This document shows positions 39,535 through 48,339 of a DNA stretch of 64,000 nucleotides, one piece after another (within the stretch, counting starts at the first letter, position 1; each line of letters begins with the position of its first letter). Source of the stretch: Caldicellulosiruptor diazotrophicus (GTDB lineage: Bacteria; Bacillota; Thermoanaerobacteria; Caldicellulosiruptorales; Caldicellulosiruptoraceae); assembly GCF_017347585.1 (NCBI RefSeq), contig NZ_AP024480.1:548001-612000 (forward strand). The letters are read 5' to 3'. The translations under genes and the position numbers were made by a program. The notes beneath the pieces are model-generated. The model worked only from the letters and a program-made list of their open reading frames with translations, ran no database searches and was not told the DNA's origin.

Positions 39535-39548
39535 GCTAAACGTTTCAC
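39535..39548 (-). promoter_or_regulatory. Operator 2, LacI-type
   Basis: gctaaacgtttcac is the exact inverse of operator 1, 212 bp away start to start. It lies in the 5' leader, where a bound repressor would block P2 transcripts and could loop to operator 1. Confidence 0.75.
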
Positions 39549-39608
39549 GCACTTTCTTTCCATTTTGCCAATGTAATTTTGCATCTCAAAAACTGAAAGA
39601 AAGGAGAA

Positions 39609-41432
39609 ATGGCAAAAATGTCAAATGAAAGATTGAATGTTTTCATAGGTGAAAAAAGACTTGTTGAAGATTACCCCAAGGTGGGTATAAGACCAACTAT
39701 AGATGGAAGATATGGTGGAGTAAGAGAGTCTTTAGAAGAGCAGACATGGAGATTAGCAAAATCGGTAGCAGAATTTATTGAAAAGAATGTTTATTTGCCA
39801 AATGGCGAGAAGGTAAAGTGTGTACTCCCTCCTCGATGTATTGGTGGTGTTGTTGAGGCAAGAATGGCAGATGAACTTTTCAAAAAAGAGGGAGTTGGCC
39901 TTTCTATAACAGTCACGCCTTGCTGGTGTTATGGTTCTGAAACAATGGATATGACACTGGATATTCCAAAAGCTGTATGGGGATTTAATGGTACAGAAAG
40001 ACCGGGTGCTGTATATCTTGCTGCAGTGTCGGCCGCTCACAATCAAAAAGGGTTACCTGTCTTTAAGATATATGGGAAGGATGTTCAAGACAAAGATGAT
40101 TTTTCAATTCCTCAAGATGTCCAAGAAAAGATTTTAAAGTTTGTAAAAAGTGCCTTAGCAGTTTCTATAATGAAAAATAAGTCCTATCTTTCAATTGGAA
40201 ACGTATCGATGGGAATCGCAGGTTCTATTGTTGACCCTGACTTTTTTGAGGATTATCTTGGGATGAGAGTTGAGTGTGTTGACATGTCAGAGATAATAAG
40301 GCGAATAGAAGAAAAAATATACGACCAAGAAGAATTTGAAAGGGCAATACAGTGGGTGAGGAATAATTGTAAGGAAGGAAAAGATCCTAATCCACCAGAG
40401 AAAAGAGTTGACAGAAAAAAGAAGGATGAGGTATGGGAATTTGTGGTCAAGATGGCTATAATAACAAGAGATTTAATGATTGGTAACAAAAAGCTTGAAG
40501 CATTGGGTTATCCCGAAGAAGCACTTGGACATAATGCAATTTTAGCAGGATTTCAAGGACAGCGGCAGTGGACAGATCATTTTCCAAACGGTGACTTTAT
40601 GGAAACAATTCTCAACTCCTCATTTGACTGGAATGGACTAAGACAGCCCTACATACTTGCGACTGAAAATGATAGCTTAAACGGTGTATGTATGTTATTT
40701 GGGCATCTTCTTACAAATACAGCCCAGATTTTTGCAGACGTTAGAACATATTGGAGTCCAGATGCTATTTATAGAGTTACTGGATGGAAACCAGAAGGGC
40801 TTTCGGAAAATGGTGTGATTCATCTTATAAATTCAGGTTCAGCAGCACTGGACGGAACAGGTCAGCAAGAGATTGACGGCAAGCCTGCTATAAAATCTTT
40901 CTGGGAAATCACTGAAGAAGAAGTTAGAAAGTGTTTAGAGGCAACAAGATTCTGTTATGCAAATTTGGGCTATTTTAGGGGTGGTGGATTTTCAACAAAA
41001 TTTGTGACAAGAGGTGGTATGCCTGTTACAATCTCAAGATTAAATATTGTTAAAGGGTTGGGACCTGTTCTTCAGATTGCAGAAGGCTGGACAGTAGAAC
41101 TTCCTCCAAATGTTCATGAAATACTTGATAGAAGGACAGATCCGACATGGCCAACCACATGGTTTGTTCCAAAACTTACTGGCAAGGGAGCATTTAAGAG
41201 TGTATACTCTGTGATGGAAAACTGGGGAGCAAATCATTGTGCAATAACCTATGGACATGTGGGTGATTTGTTTATCACATTGGCATCTATGTTAAGGATT
41301 CCAGTGTGCATGCACAATGTAGAAGAAGAAAGAATATTCAGACCGAGTGCTTGGAGTGCGTTTGGAACAGAAGACTTAGAGGGTGCAGATTTTAGAGCAT
41401 GCAAGAATTTTGGCCCACTTTATAAAAAATAA
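39609..41432 (+). CDS. fucI: L-fucose isomerase
   Basis: This 607-residue protein converts L-fucose to L-fuculose in the cytoplasm; the family can also act on D-arabinose. [23 protein letters not shown] is the FucI N-terminus. The manganese-binding residues align as E353 (ATENDSLNG), D377 (FADVRTYW) and H543 (NHCAITYGH), with nearly the same spacing as E337, D361 and H528 in E. coli. AAAGGAGAA precedes ATG 39609. The fucosidase starts 26 bases after its stop. No fuculokinase or fuculose-phosphate aldolase is in the window, so the pathway must be completed elsewhere. Confidence 0.95.
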   Translation: MAKMSNERLNVFIGEKRLVEDYPKVGIRPTIDGRYGGVRESLEEQTWRLAKSVAEFIEKNVYLPNGEKVKCVLPPRCIGGVVEARMADELFKKEGVGLSITVTPCWCYGSETMDMTLDIPKAVWGFNGTERPGAVYLAAVSAAHNQKGLPVFKIYGKDVQDKDDFSIPQDVQEKILKFVKSALAVSIMKNKSYLSIGNVSMGIAGSIVDPDFFEDYLGMRVECVDMSEIIRRIEEKIYDQEEFERAIQWVRNNCKEGKDPNPPEKRVDRKKKDEVWEFVVKMAIITRDLMIGNKKLEALGYPEEALGHNAILAGFQGQRQWTDHFPNGDFMETILNSSFDWNGLRQPYILATENDSLNGVCMLFGHLLTNTAQIFADVRTYWSPDAIYRVTGWKPEGLSENGVIHLINSGSAALDGTGQQEIDGKPAIKSFWEITEEEVRKCLEATRFCYANLGYFRGGGFSTKFVTRGGMPVTISRLNIVKGLGPVLQIAEGWTVELPPNVHEILDRRTDPTWPTTWFVPKLTGKGAFKSVYSVMENWGANHCAITYGHVGDLFITLASMLRIPVCMHNVEEERIFRPSAWSAFGTEDLEGADFRACKNFGPLYKK

Positions 41433-41458
41433 TTTGTGTACAAGGAGGTCTTTTACAC

Positions 41459-42919
41459 ATGGAGGAGTATTTAAAAACCATCCAACAAGGTCCATTCTCA
41501 CCAACATGGGAATCTTTAAGGCAGTTCAAATGTCCTCAATGGTTTTTAGATGCCAAGTTTGGTATTTGGGCGCACTGGGGACCTCAATCGGTTCCTATGT
41601 ATGGTGACTGGTATGCACGCAATATTTATATAGAAGGACAACCACAGTATTACTACCATTGGCGAAAGTATGGGCATCCTTCAAAGATTGGTTACAAAGA
41701 TATTGTTCAGATGTGGAAGGCCGAAAAGTTTAATCCAGAGGAATTAATTAACCTGTATATAAAAACAGGGGCAAAATATTTTGTTGCTCAGGCTGTTCAC
41801 CACGATAACTTTGATAACTGGAATTCCCGATACCATAGGTGGAATGCAGTAAATATGGGTCCCAAAAAAGATATTGTTGGAATGTGGGCAAAGGCTGCAA
41901 GGGAAAGAGGTCTTCCGTTTGGTGTATCAGAACATTTAGCAGCAAGCTTTTCATGGTTTGCACCAAGCAAAGGATGTGATTCAAAAGGACCATACAAGAG
42001 TGTTCCATATGATGGAAATGACCCTGCCTATGAGGATTTTTATCACCCAAATAGGGACGAGTATGAATTAGAAAAACGGCATGGAAAGATTGTCAATTGG
42101 TACTCGCAAAATACACAGTGGCATATAAAATGGTTTTTAAGAATAAAAGATTTAATCGACCAGTATGAACCAGACTTTTTGTATTCAGATGGTGGTGTTC
42201 CATTTGGTGAGATTGGTCTGAGTATAATTGCGCATCTTTACAATACAAGCGCAAAAAATTATGGCGGTGTAAATCAAGCAGTGTATACTCAAAAAGACAC
42301 AAATCCAGATGTGTATAAAATTGGTGTTTTGGACATTGAACGTGGAGCAGCCGAAGATATTCTACCTCATCCATGGCAGACAGATACATGTGTAGGTGGT
42401 TGGTTTTATGATGTAAGAGCTGTATATAAAACTCCTGAGCAGGTAATTGAAATGCTTATTGATATTGTCAGCAAAGGTGGAAACCTTCTTTTAAACATTC
42501 CACAAAAACCAGATGGCACACTGGATGATGAGTGTCTTTATATTCTTGATGAGATTGCAAAATGGATGAAAGTAAACGCAGAAGCCATATATGCAACACG
42601 TCCATGGATAAGATATGGAGAAGGTCCGACAAAAGCTCAAGGTGGAGCTTTCCAGGAGAAAAAGCTTGAGTGGACAAAAGATGATTTTAGATTTACCCAA
42701 AAAGATGGGAAAATTTTTGCTTTTCAAATGAAGTATCCAGAAGATAACAGAGCAATCATCAAAAGTTTGGGACTGTCAAGTGGTATCTCTGTCAAAGAGG
42801 TAAAACTTTTAGGTTTTGAAGATAAGCTTGAATTTGAACAGCTCAATAACGCTCTGATAATCAAATTGCCAGAAAAGTACTGCAGCACAGGATATCCACA
42901 CTGTTTTTGCATAAAGTAA
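41459..42919 (+). CDS. GH29 alpha-L-fucosidase
   Basis: This 486-residue protein without a signal peptide follows AAGGAGGT. Family markers are WFLDAKFGIWAHWGPQSVP, FVAQAVHHDNFDNW, GVSEHLAASFSWF and the nucleophile D244 in FLYSDGGVPFG; GNLLLNIPQKPDG near residue 345 is also characteristic. It releases L-fucose by a retaining mechanism from imported oligosaccharides, directly supplying FucI encoded upstream. It complements the inverting GH95 enzyme at 4640, which prefers other linkages. Both genes of this operon appear under the LacI-type regulator. Confidence 0.93.
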   Translation: MEEYLKTIQQGPFSPTWESLRQFKCPQWFLDAKFGIWAHWGPQSVPMYGDWYARNIYIEGQPQYYYHWRKYGHPSKIGYKDIVQMWKAEKFNPEELINLYIKTGAKYFVAQAVHHDNFDNWNSRYHRWNAVNMGPKKDIVGMWAKAARERGLPFGVSEHLAASFSWFAPSKGCDSKGPYKSVPYDGNDPAYEDFYHPNRDEYELEKRHGKIVNWYSQNTQWHIKWFLRIKDLIDQYEPDFLYSDGGVPFGEIGLSIIAHLYNTSAKNYGGVNQAVYTQKDTNPDVYKIGVLDIERGAAEDILPHPWQTDTCVGGWFYDVRAVYKTPEQVIEMLIDIVSKGGNLLLNIPQKPDGTLDDECLYILDEIAKWMKVNAEAIYATRPWIRYGEGPTKAQGGAFQEKKLEWTKDDFRFTQKDGKIFAFQMKYPEDNRAIIKSLGLSSGISVKEVKLLGFEDKLEFEQLNNALIIKLPEKYCSTGYPHCFCIK

Positions 42920-42933
42920 AAACTTTCCTTTTT

Positions 42934-42975
42934 CAGGGCTATTCCAAAAAAAGACGGAATAGCCCTGATGGTTTT
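42934..42975 (+). terminator. Terminator of the fucose operon
   Basis: Arms 42934-42945 (cagggctattcc) and 42956-42967 (ggaatagccctg) form a perfect 12-bp stem; the tail atggtttta is a weak T-tract. It lies between convergent genes. Confidence 0.75.
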
Positions 42976-42984
42976 ATCTGCTTT

Positions 42985-44118
42985 TTAAAGTTTTTTTGCC
43001 CTTAAAATCAAATTCACAATACTCTTTGTAGTTTCTTTCAAAAGCCGTGGTGCTTCTTTGAGACATCTGTCAAGCGATGATGCCATATCAACGATAGAGA
43101 AAATTGAAGTTATGCCTTCTTTTGAATATTCTTCAAAAGGACAATCAATAGACCCTGAAATAACAATTACCATCTTGCCAAGCTTAACCCCAAGTCTTGC
43201 AATTCCAATTGTAGATTTTCCAGATAAGCTTTGCCTGTCAAATCTTCCTTCACCTGTGATAATAATATCAGCCCACTTGACATGTTGTTCTGCATTTGAA
43301 GCGCTGAGTATATAATCTATTCCTGATACGTATTGAGCGTTCAAAAAAGCCAAAAGCGCAAATCCTAATCCTCCTGCGGCACCAGCTCCGCTTGACAGTG
43401 ACAAGTCTTTTCCGAGATACTCTTTGGCAACATTTGCAAAATTTCTAAGTCCCATATCAAGAAGCTTTACAGCATTTTCGTTTGCCCCTTTTTGAGGTGC
43501 AAACACATACGCTGCACCGTTTTCTCCATAAAGCGGATTTGTAACATCACACAAAACTGTAAATTTTATCTTGAGAGCATCTTTCAAAAATTCTGAATCA
43601 TCAATCTTTTTTATTTTTACCAAGTTTTCTCCAATTGGTTTTAACTCTTCTCCATTTTCGTCCAGAAATTTCATACCAAGGCTATTTAGCATCCCAACTC
43701 CTGCATCATTTGTTGCAGACCCACCAATGCCAATGATGATTTCTTTAACATTCTTTGAGATTGCGTATTTGATGAGCTCGCCAACACCGTATGTTGTTGT
43801 GTAAAGGGGATTTCTTTCTTCATCTTTCAAAATAAGAAGTCCTGAACATTCTGCCATTTCAATGATTGCTTTATCTTCAAAAAATCCTATCCTGCTTTTT
43901 ATCTTCCTAAAAAGAGGGTCATTTACCTCAACTTCTTCTATTTTGGCACCAAAGATTTTAGATAGAGCTGTCAGGGTCCCTTCTCCACCGTCGGCAAGCG
44001 GAAGCTGGAAAACTTCTGCGCTTTTGTCAACCTCAATAATAGCTTCTTTTATTATCTCAGATGCGACTAAAGCGTCAAATGACCCTTTATATTTATCCGG
44101 TGAAACTAAATATCTCAA
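42985..44118 (-). CDS. Glycerate kinase
   Basis: The protein has 377 residues from TTG 44118, with GAGGAGGAAT just upstream. The type-I glycerate kinase signature is clear: SPDKYKGSFDALVASEII, LADGGEGT, IIGIGGSATNDAGVGMLNSLG, SSGAGAAGGLG and GEGRFDRQSLSGKS. It phosphorylates glycerate, usually to 2-phosphoglycerate in the GarK/GlxK group, feeding lower glycolysis. In a sugar-acid context it may serve glucarate/galacturonate or serine-related flux. It is a single gene, convergent with the fucose operon and divergent from the ribosomal genes. Confidence 0.92.
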   Translation of the reverse strand: MRYLVSPDKYKGSFDALVASEIIKEAIIEVDKSAEVFQLPLADGGEGTLTALSKIFGAKIEEVEVNDPLFRKIKSRIGFFEDKAIIEMAECSGLLILKDEERNPLYTTTYGVGELIKYAISKNVKEIIIGIGGSATNDAGVGMLNSLGMKFLDENGEELKPIGENLVKIKKIDDSEFLKDALKIKFTVLCDVTNPLYGENGAAYVFAPQKGANENAVKLLDMGLRNFANVAKEYLGKDLSLSSGAGAAGGLGFALLAFLNAQYVSGIDYILSASNAEQHVKWADIIITGEGRFDRQSLSGKSTIGIARLGVKLGKMVIVISGSIDCPFEEYSKEGITSIFSIVDMASSLDRCLKEAPRLLKETTKSIVNLILRAKKL

Positions 44119-44249
44119 TAAGATTCCTCCTCTCTTTTCTCTTTAATGTATAATATACATTTATATTTTACCAAAATACTTATCAGATGTTTTGTATTTT
44201 TAACACTAAAACAATCTTGATTTTGTATTCAAATACTTATTCTGGGCGA

Positions 44250-44278
44250 TTGACATTGACATTATAATATATTAGAAT
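44250..44278 (+). promoter_or_regulatory. Promoter of rplM-rpsI
   Basis: -35 ttgaca (44250-44255), 17-base spacer, -10 tagaat (44273-44278). The leader to ATG 44381 is about 95 bases. No clear L13-type autoregulatory fold could be read by eye. Confidence 0.65.
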
Positions 44279-44380
44279 ATTTTATGTTTTAAAATAAGGC
44301 CCCGAGTATAAGTTGATGATATAGATTTTCGATTTTTAATAACAGAAAACAAAATTTCAAAAGGAGTGAAGAAGAAAGCG

Positions 44381-44809
44381 ATGAAGACATACCTTGCAAA
44401 GCCAAATGAAGTTCCAAAGAAGTGGTATGTGATAGATGCAACAGGAAAACCGCTGGGAAGGCTTGCAGCTAAAATTGCTGTGATTTTGAGAGGAAAACAT
44501 AAACCCCAGTTTACACCTAATGTTGACACTGGAGATTATGTAATTGTAGTAAACGCTGAGAAGGTTGTTTTAACAGGTAAAAAGCTTGACAATGATGGAT
44601 ACAGATATCATACAAAATATCCTGGGGGACTTAAGTTCATACCATATCGCAGACTTCTTGAAAAGCATCCAGAAAAGGCAATTGAGATTGCGGTGCGCGG
44701 AATGCTTCCTAAAAATAGGCTGAGAGATAGGTTCATGAGAAAGCTCAAGGTTTACAGAGGACCAAATCATCCACATGCGGCACAAAAGCCAGAAGTGCTG
44801 GAAATTTAG
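44381..44809 (+). CDS. rplM: 50S ribosomal protein L13
   Basis: The protein has 142 residues beginning [20 protein letters not shown], the usual L13 start. An in-frame GTG at 44366 overlaps the AAAGGAG site and is not used. [18 protein letters not shown] and [12 protein letters not shown] are conserved. It is an early assembly protein of the large subunit. It pairs with rpsI 18 bases downstream, the standard bacterial order. Confidence 0.97.
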   Translation: MKTYLAKPNEVPKKWYVIDATGKPLGRLAAKIAVILRGKHKPQFTPNVDTGDYVIVVNAEKVVLTGKKLDNDGYRYHTKYPGGLKFIPYRRLLEKHPEKAIEIAVRGMLPKNRLRDRFMRKLKVYRGPNHPHAAQKPEVLEI

Positions 44810-44827
44810 TTTTAGTTAGGGGAGGAT

Positions 44828-45226
44828 ATGAAAGTGGCACAGATAAAATACTATGCAACTGGTAGAAGGAAAACTTCTGTTGCTAAGGTTTGGCTTTCAC
44901 CTGGAAATGGCAAAATTATTGTGAACGATAAGAACATGGAAGAGTATTTTCCTCTTGAGACATTGAGAATTATTGTGAAACAACCATTGACGCTTACTGA
45001 GACTCTTGGTAAGTTTGATGTAATTGCAAAGGTTAAAGGTGGCGGTCTTTCTGGTCAAGCAGGTGCAGTAAGACATGGGATTGCACGAGCGCTTGTGCTT
45101 GCTGATCCAACTTTAAGACCTGCTCTGAAAAAAGCGGGATTTCTTACAAGAGATCCGCGTATGGTGGAAAGAAAGAAATACGGTCTCAAGAAAGCAAGAA
45201 GAGCACCTCAGTTCTCAAAAAGATAA
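44828..45226 (+). CDS. rpsI: 30S ribosomal protein S9
   Basis: This 132-residue protein has the S9 start [16 protein letters not shown] and the conserved basic tail [12 protein letters not shown] that reaches the P-site tRNA. GGGGAGG precedes ATG 44828; a GTG two codons later is an alternative. It is co-transcribed with rplM and followed by a terminator. Confidence 0.97.
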   Translation: MKVAQIKYYATGRRKTSVAKVWLSPGNGKIIVNDKNMEEYFPLETLRIIVKQPLTLTETLGKFDVIAKVKGGGLSGQAGAVRHGIARALVLADPTLRPALKKAGFLTRDPRMVERKKYGLKKARRAPQFSKR

Positions 45227-45239
45227 AAAAGTTTTTTAC

Positions 45240-45268
45240 AGCTCCTTTTTTAAAGGAGCTTTTATTTT
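45240..45268 (+). terminator. Terminator of rplM-rpsI
   Basis: agctccttt (45240-45248) pairs with aaaggagct (45252-45260) around a 3-base loop, followed by a T-rich tail. Confidence 0.85.
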
Positions 45269-45300
45269 CTGCAATTCAGAAGTTTTTTTCTTTCAACCTA

Positions 45301-45329
45301 TTGACAATTTACACTCAAGAGAATATAAT
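45301..45329 (+). promoter_or_regulatory. Promoter of amt-glnK
   Basis: Perfect -35 ttgaca (45301-45306), 17-base spacer, perfect -10 tataat (45324-45329). Transcription would start near 45336, just before the leader hairpin. Confidence 0.8.
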
Positions 45330-45345
45330 AAAACTGTAGTTGCCA

Positions 45346-45390
45346 ATGGGGGCATACCAGAAAAGGTATGTCCCCATTTTGCATTTTAGG
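45346..45390 (+). promoter_or_regulatory. Terminator-like hairpin in the amt leader
   Basis: Arms 45346-45358 (atgggggcatacc) and 45365-45377 (ggtatgtccccat) pair over 13 bp with one G-U, around the loop agaaaa, followed by a T-rich stretch. It begins about 10 bases after the predicted start and 54 bases before ATG 45431, so full-length amt mRNA requires readthrough. This suggests nitrogen-dependent attenuation. Confidence 0.65.
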
Positions 45391-45430
45391 GGAATATAGA
45401 CTTTCAAAATAAAATTTGGGGGTGTTTTGG

Positions 45431-46651
45431 ATGAACTATGCTGATATTGTATGGGTTTTAATTTCAACTGCTTTAGTTATGCTGATGACACCAGCAGTAG
45501 GTCTTTTTTATGGTGGTATGGTCAGAAGAAAAAACCTTCTTTCCACAATTACCATGTCAGCACTGACTCTGGGACTTATCAGCATTGAATGGGTTTTGAT
45601 CGGTTATAGCATGGCTTTTGGACCTGACAGATTTGGATTGATTGGGAGCTTTGACTGGGCAGGGTTAAAAAATGTTGGATATAAGCCTAACCCTGACTAT
45701 GCAGGGAGCATTCCACACCTTTTGTTTATGGCATTTCAGATGATGTTTGCAGCAATCACTCCTGCACTTATTGTAGGTGCTTATGTTGAGAGAATAAAAT
45801 TTAGCAGTTATATACTTTTTACATTACTATGGTCAATATTTGTTTACAATCCGGTTGCGCATTGGGTATGGGCAAAAGGTGGATGGCTCAAAAACTTAGG
45901 GGCTTTAGACTTTGCAGGAGGTACTGTTGTTCATATTACTGCTGGTGTGTCAGCTTTAGCACTGTCGCTTGTGCTAAGAAAAAGAAAGGACTTTGGCAAA
46001 GTTCAGATGGAGCCAAATAATATTCCTTTAACACTTGTTGGGGCGTTTTTACTTTGGTTTGGCTGGTTTGGGTTCAACGGAGGTAGCAGCTTAGCCGCAA
46101 ATGAGATTGGGGTAAATGCTTTTGTTGTAACAAATGTTGCGGCAGCCTCTGCTGCAGTTTCGTGGATGTTAATCAGCTGGCTTTACAAAAAACCAAGCGC
46201 AATTGGAATTGCAACAGGTGCAGTTGTTGGGCTTGTTGCAATAACACCTGCATCAGGTTATGTAAATGCTCTTTCAGCAATTGTTATTGGTGCAGTTGCT
46301 TCTATAATCTCATTTTATTGTATTAGACTCAGAGAAAAATTAGAACTTGATGAGACATTAGACGTTTGGGCTTGCCACGGAATGGGTGGAACTTGGGGGG
46401 CGCTTGCAACAGGAATATTTGCAAGCAAGGCTGTAAATCCAGCAGGAAACGACGGGCTCTTATTTGGAAACTACAAGCTGTTTTTTGTTCAGCTTATCTC
46501 GGTGTTAGTTGTTTGGGCATTTTCGTTTATTGTGACCATAATAATTTCAAAATTACTTGATAAAACAGTTGGTTTGGCTGTGACATACGAAGAAGAGACT
46601 GTTGGTCTTGATATATCTCAGCATGGCGAAGAGGCTTATGGAGGAATTTAA
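45431..46651 (+). CDS. amt: Ammonium transporter
   Basis: The protein has 406 residues from ATG 45431 (GGGGGTG 6 bases upstream; an upstream TTG frame start is not needed). About eleven membrane spans, starting DIVWVLISTALVMLMTPAVGLFYGG. The pore histidines lie in FAGGTVVHITAGVSAL and WACHGMGGTWGALATGIF, both highly conserved. It imports ammonium at low concentration. The P-II gene 18 bases downstream would plug the channel when nitrogen is sufficient. Confidence 0.95.
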   Translation: MNYADIVWVLISTALVMLMTPAVGLFYGGMVRRKNLLSTITMSALTLGLISIEWVLIGYSMAFGPDRFGLIGSFDWAGLKNVGYKPNPDYAGSIPHLLFMAFQMMFAAITPALIVGAYVERIKFSSYILFTLLWSIFVYNPVAHWVWAKGGWLKNLGALDFAGGTVVHITAGVSALALSLVLRKRKDFGKVQMEPNNIPLTLVGAFLLWFGWFGFNGGSSLAANEIGVNAFVVTNVAAASAAVSWMLISWLYKKPSAIGIATGAVVGLVAITPASGYVNALSAIVIGAVASIISFYCIRLREKLELDETLDVWACHGMGGTWGALATGIFASKAVNPAGNDGLLFGNYKLFFVQLISVLVVWAFSFIVTIIISKLLDKTVGLAVTYEEETVGLDISQHGEEAYGGI

Positions 46652-46669
46652 TTTTGGGGGTGTTTTGAG

Positions 46670-47005
46670 ATGAAAAAAATAGAAGCTATAATAAGAGAAG
46701 AAAAACTTAACGACCTCAAAGAGTGCCTTGAAAAAGAGGGTATATACGGAATGACAGTTATGAGAGTTAAAGGAAGAGGTATCCAACGCGGTATTACCTT
46801 GCAGTGGAGAGCAGGAAGTTATACCGTGGATCTTCTCCCTAAGGTTCTGGTAATGATTGTTGTGAGTGATGAGAAGTTTGAAAAGGTGATTGACATTATT
46901 TTGGAATGCTGTTCAACAGGAAATCCAGGTGATGGTAAGATTTTTGTGTCAGAAATAAGTGAAGTTATAAGGATTAGCAGCAAAGAAAGAAATGTAAAGC
47001 TGTAA
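46670..47005 (+). CDS. glnK: Nitrogen regulatory P-II protein
   Basis: The 111-residue protein is of normal P-II length. The T-loop carries Y51 (RAGSYTVDLLPK) and K58; the B-loop reads STGNPGDGKIFV. It senses ATP/ADP and 2-oxoglutarate and binds Amt to block transport. Whether Y51 is uridylylated cannot be told; no GlnD is in the window. It is translated from GGGGGTG before ATG 46670 as the second gene of the amt operon. glnB versus glnK naming rests on its position next to amt. Confidence 0.93.
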   Translation: MKKIEAIIREEKLNDLKECLEKEGIYGMTVMRVKGRGIQRGITLQWRAGSYTVDLLPKVLVMIVVSDEKFEKVIDIILECCSTGNPGDGKIFVSEISEVIRISSKERNVKL

Positions 47006-47026
47006 ATTTTGAAAAATATATAAGTC

Positions 47027-47092
47027 AAAAGGGCTACTTTGCTATAAGGTTTTAAAATGAGGTTTTTAAAGCAAGTAGCCCTTTTATTTTTT
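47027..47092 (+). terminator. Terminator of amt-glnK
   Basis: Arms 47027-47042 and 47071-47085 pair (aaaagggctact core with one bulged T), followed by ttttatttt. The 3' arm overlaps the stop codon of the convergent glycosyltransferase gene. Confidence 0.75.
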
Positions 47093-48211
47093 CAAAAGTA
47101 TGCTTTTATAAATCTCAGATTGCATCATTGCCATATTTTCTGCGGAAAACTTTTCTTTTGCTTTTTTAGAAAGAAGTTGTCCAAATTCTTTGATAAGTTC
47201 TTTATTTTGCATAAGAATTTCTATCTTTTGAGCAAGTCCTTTATAATCTCCAATATCAAATAAAAAGCCGTTTTTTCCATCTTCAATTAAATCAGGCACA
47301 GAACCAACTTTACTTGATATACAACACTTTTCAAGTGCTGTGGCTTCTAAGATAGAATAGGGAAAGGTTTCAGAGTATGAACTTATAACATTTATATCTA
47401 TGCTATTAAAAAAGTCATATGGATTTTTTATACTGCCAAGTAGAAATACTCTATCAGTTAAGTTGTACTTACTTATCATCTGCTTTAAAAACTCCTTTTG
47501 AGGACCACTTCCACCGATTAAAAAAATGACATCAGAATGTTTTTTAGCTATTATACTGGCGGCTTTTATAAATACATCTAAACCTTTTACCTTATATAAC
47601 CTGCTCAAGTTTCCTATAACTATTTTAGAATCAAATACTTTTCTGTCAAGAAACTTCGATAAAAACTCATCCTTTTGCACATAATGTATCTCTTTTGAAA
47701 AATCAAAACCATTGTACAAAAGAAAAATCCTATCTTCTCTTACTCCAAGTCCTTTTATTTTGTCAACTAATGCAGATCCCACAGAAATAAAATAATCAAA
47801 TCTTTTTAAAGCAAGTTTGTTAAGAAATGAAAATACTACTCTTTTATAAAAAACATCTTGAAAATCTAAATCAAAATCGCTATGTACTGTTGTAATAAAT
47901 GGTATATTTTTGATTTTTTGTTTTAGAAACATTCCAATGAAATTTGCTCTTGCGCCGTGGCAATGAATTATATCATAACCTTCAACCGCAACAATATGCG
48001 CAATTTTATCAACCACGCTTAAATCAAATCGAGAAGATTGTTGAATAACATCTATATCAATTCCAGCATTTTTTACCTCTTCGTAGAATTGCCCATACAT
48101 GAAACATATAATTTTAAGACTAACAAGATCTTTTAGCTTTGAACACAGGTTTATTATATGTGTTTTTGCTCCTCCTGTATCACCACCGCTTATAAGGTGC
48201 AAAACTTTCAT
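47084..48211 (-). CDS. Group 1 glycosyltransferase (GT4 family)
   Basis: This 375-residue GT-B protein has the glycine-rich start HLISGGDTGGAKTHI, an acceptor-side HCHGARANFIG near residue 84, VIGNLSRLYKVKGLDVFIKA, and the EX7E-type donor motif region SSYSETFPYSILEATALEKC. It transfers a nucleotide-sugar residue, probably to a cell-surface polysaccharide or glycolipid. Substrates cannot be assigned. It stands alone, divergent from radA. Confidence 0.9.
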   Translation of the reverse strand: MKVLHLISGGDTGGAKTHIINLCSKLKDLVSLKIICFMYGQFYEEVKNAGIDIDVIQQSSRFDLSVVDKIAHIVAVEGYDIIHCHGARANFIGMFLKQKIKNIPFITTVHSDFDLDFQDVFYKRVVFSFLNKLALKRFDYFISVGSALVDKIKGLGVREDRIFLLYNGFDFSKEIHYVQKDEFLSKFLDRKVFDSKIVIGNLSRLYKVKGLDVFIKAASIIAKKHSDVIFLIGGSGPQKEFLKQMISKYNLTDRVFLLGSIKNPYDFFNSIDINVISSYSETFPYSILEATALEKCCISSKVGSVPDLIEDGKNGFLFDIGDYKGLAQKIEILMQNKELIKEFGQLLSKKAKEKFSAENMAMMQSEIYKSILLKK

Positions 48212-48339
48212 TTTTGAAAGACAGACCTCCTCAACTTAAATAACCTTCGATTAGATTATATCATAACTCTTTATAAAAGGGTGAAAATATGATAAAAATA
48301 TATCGTATAGATTTAAAATGATTCTGAGGAGAAAGTAAA

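Larger units (their letters stand above)
39195..39608. other. Regulatory region of the fucose operon
   Basis: This 414-bp gap holds two consensus promoters and two operator sites, listed separately, and a good ribosome site (AAAGGAGAA) before ATG 39609. A small hairpin (actct/agagt) lies near 39364-39381. No gene is seen. Confidence 0.7.

Noticed and set aside
44279-44380. L13-type autoregulatory leader
   Set aside because: Position is right, but no stable stem could be traced by eye; needs a covariance-model search to support it.
45346-45377. ANTAR antiterminator target in the amt leader
   Set aside because: The loop agaaaa lacks the G at position 4, and no second hairpin of the expected pair is evident; kept only as a generic attenuator.
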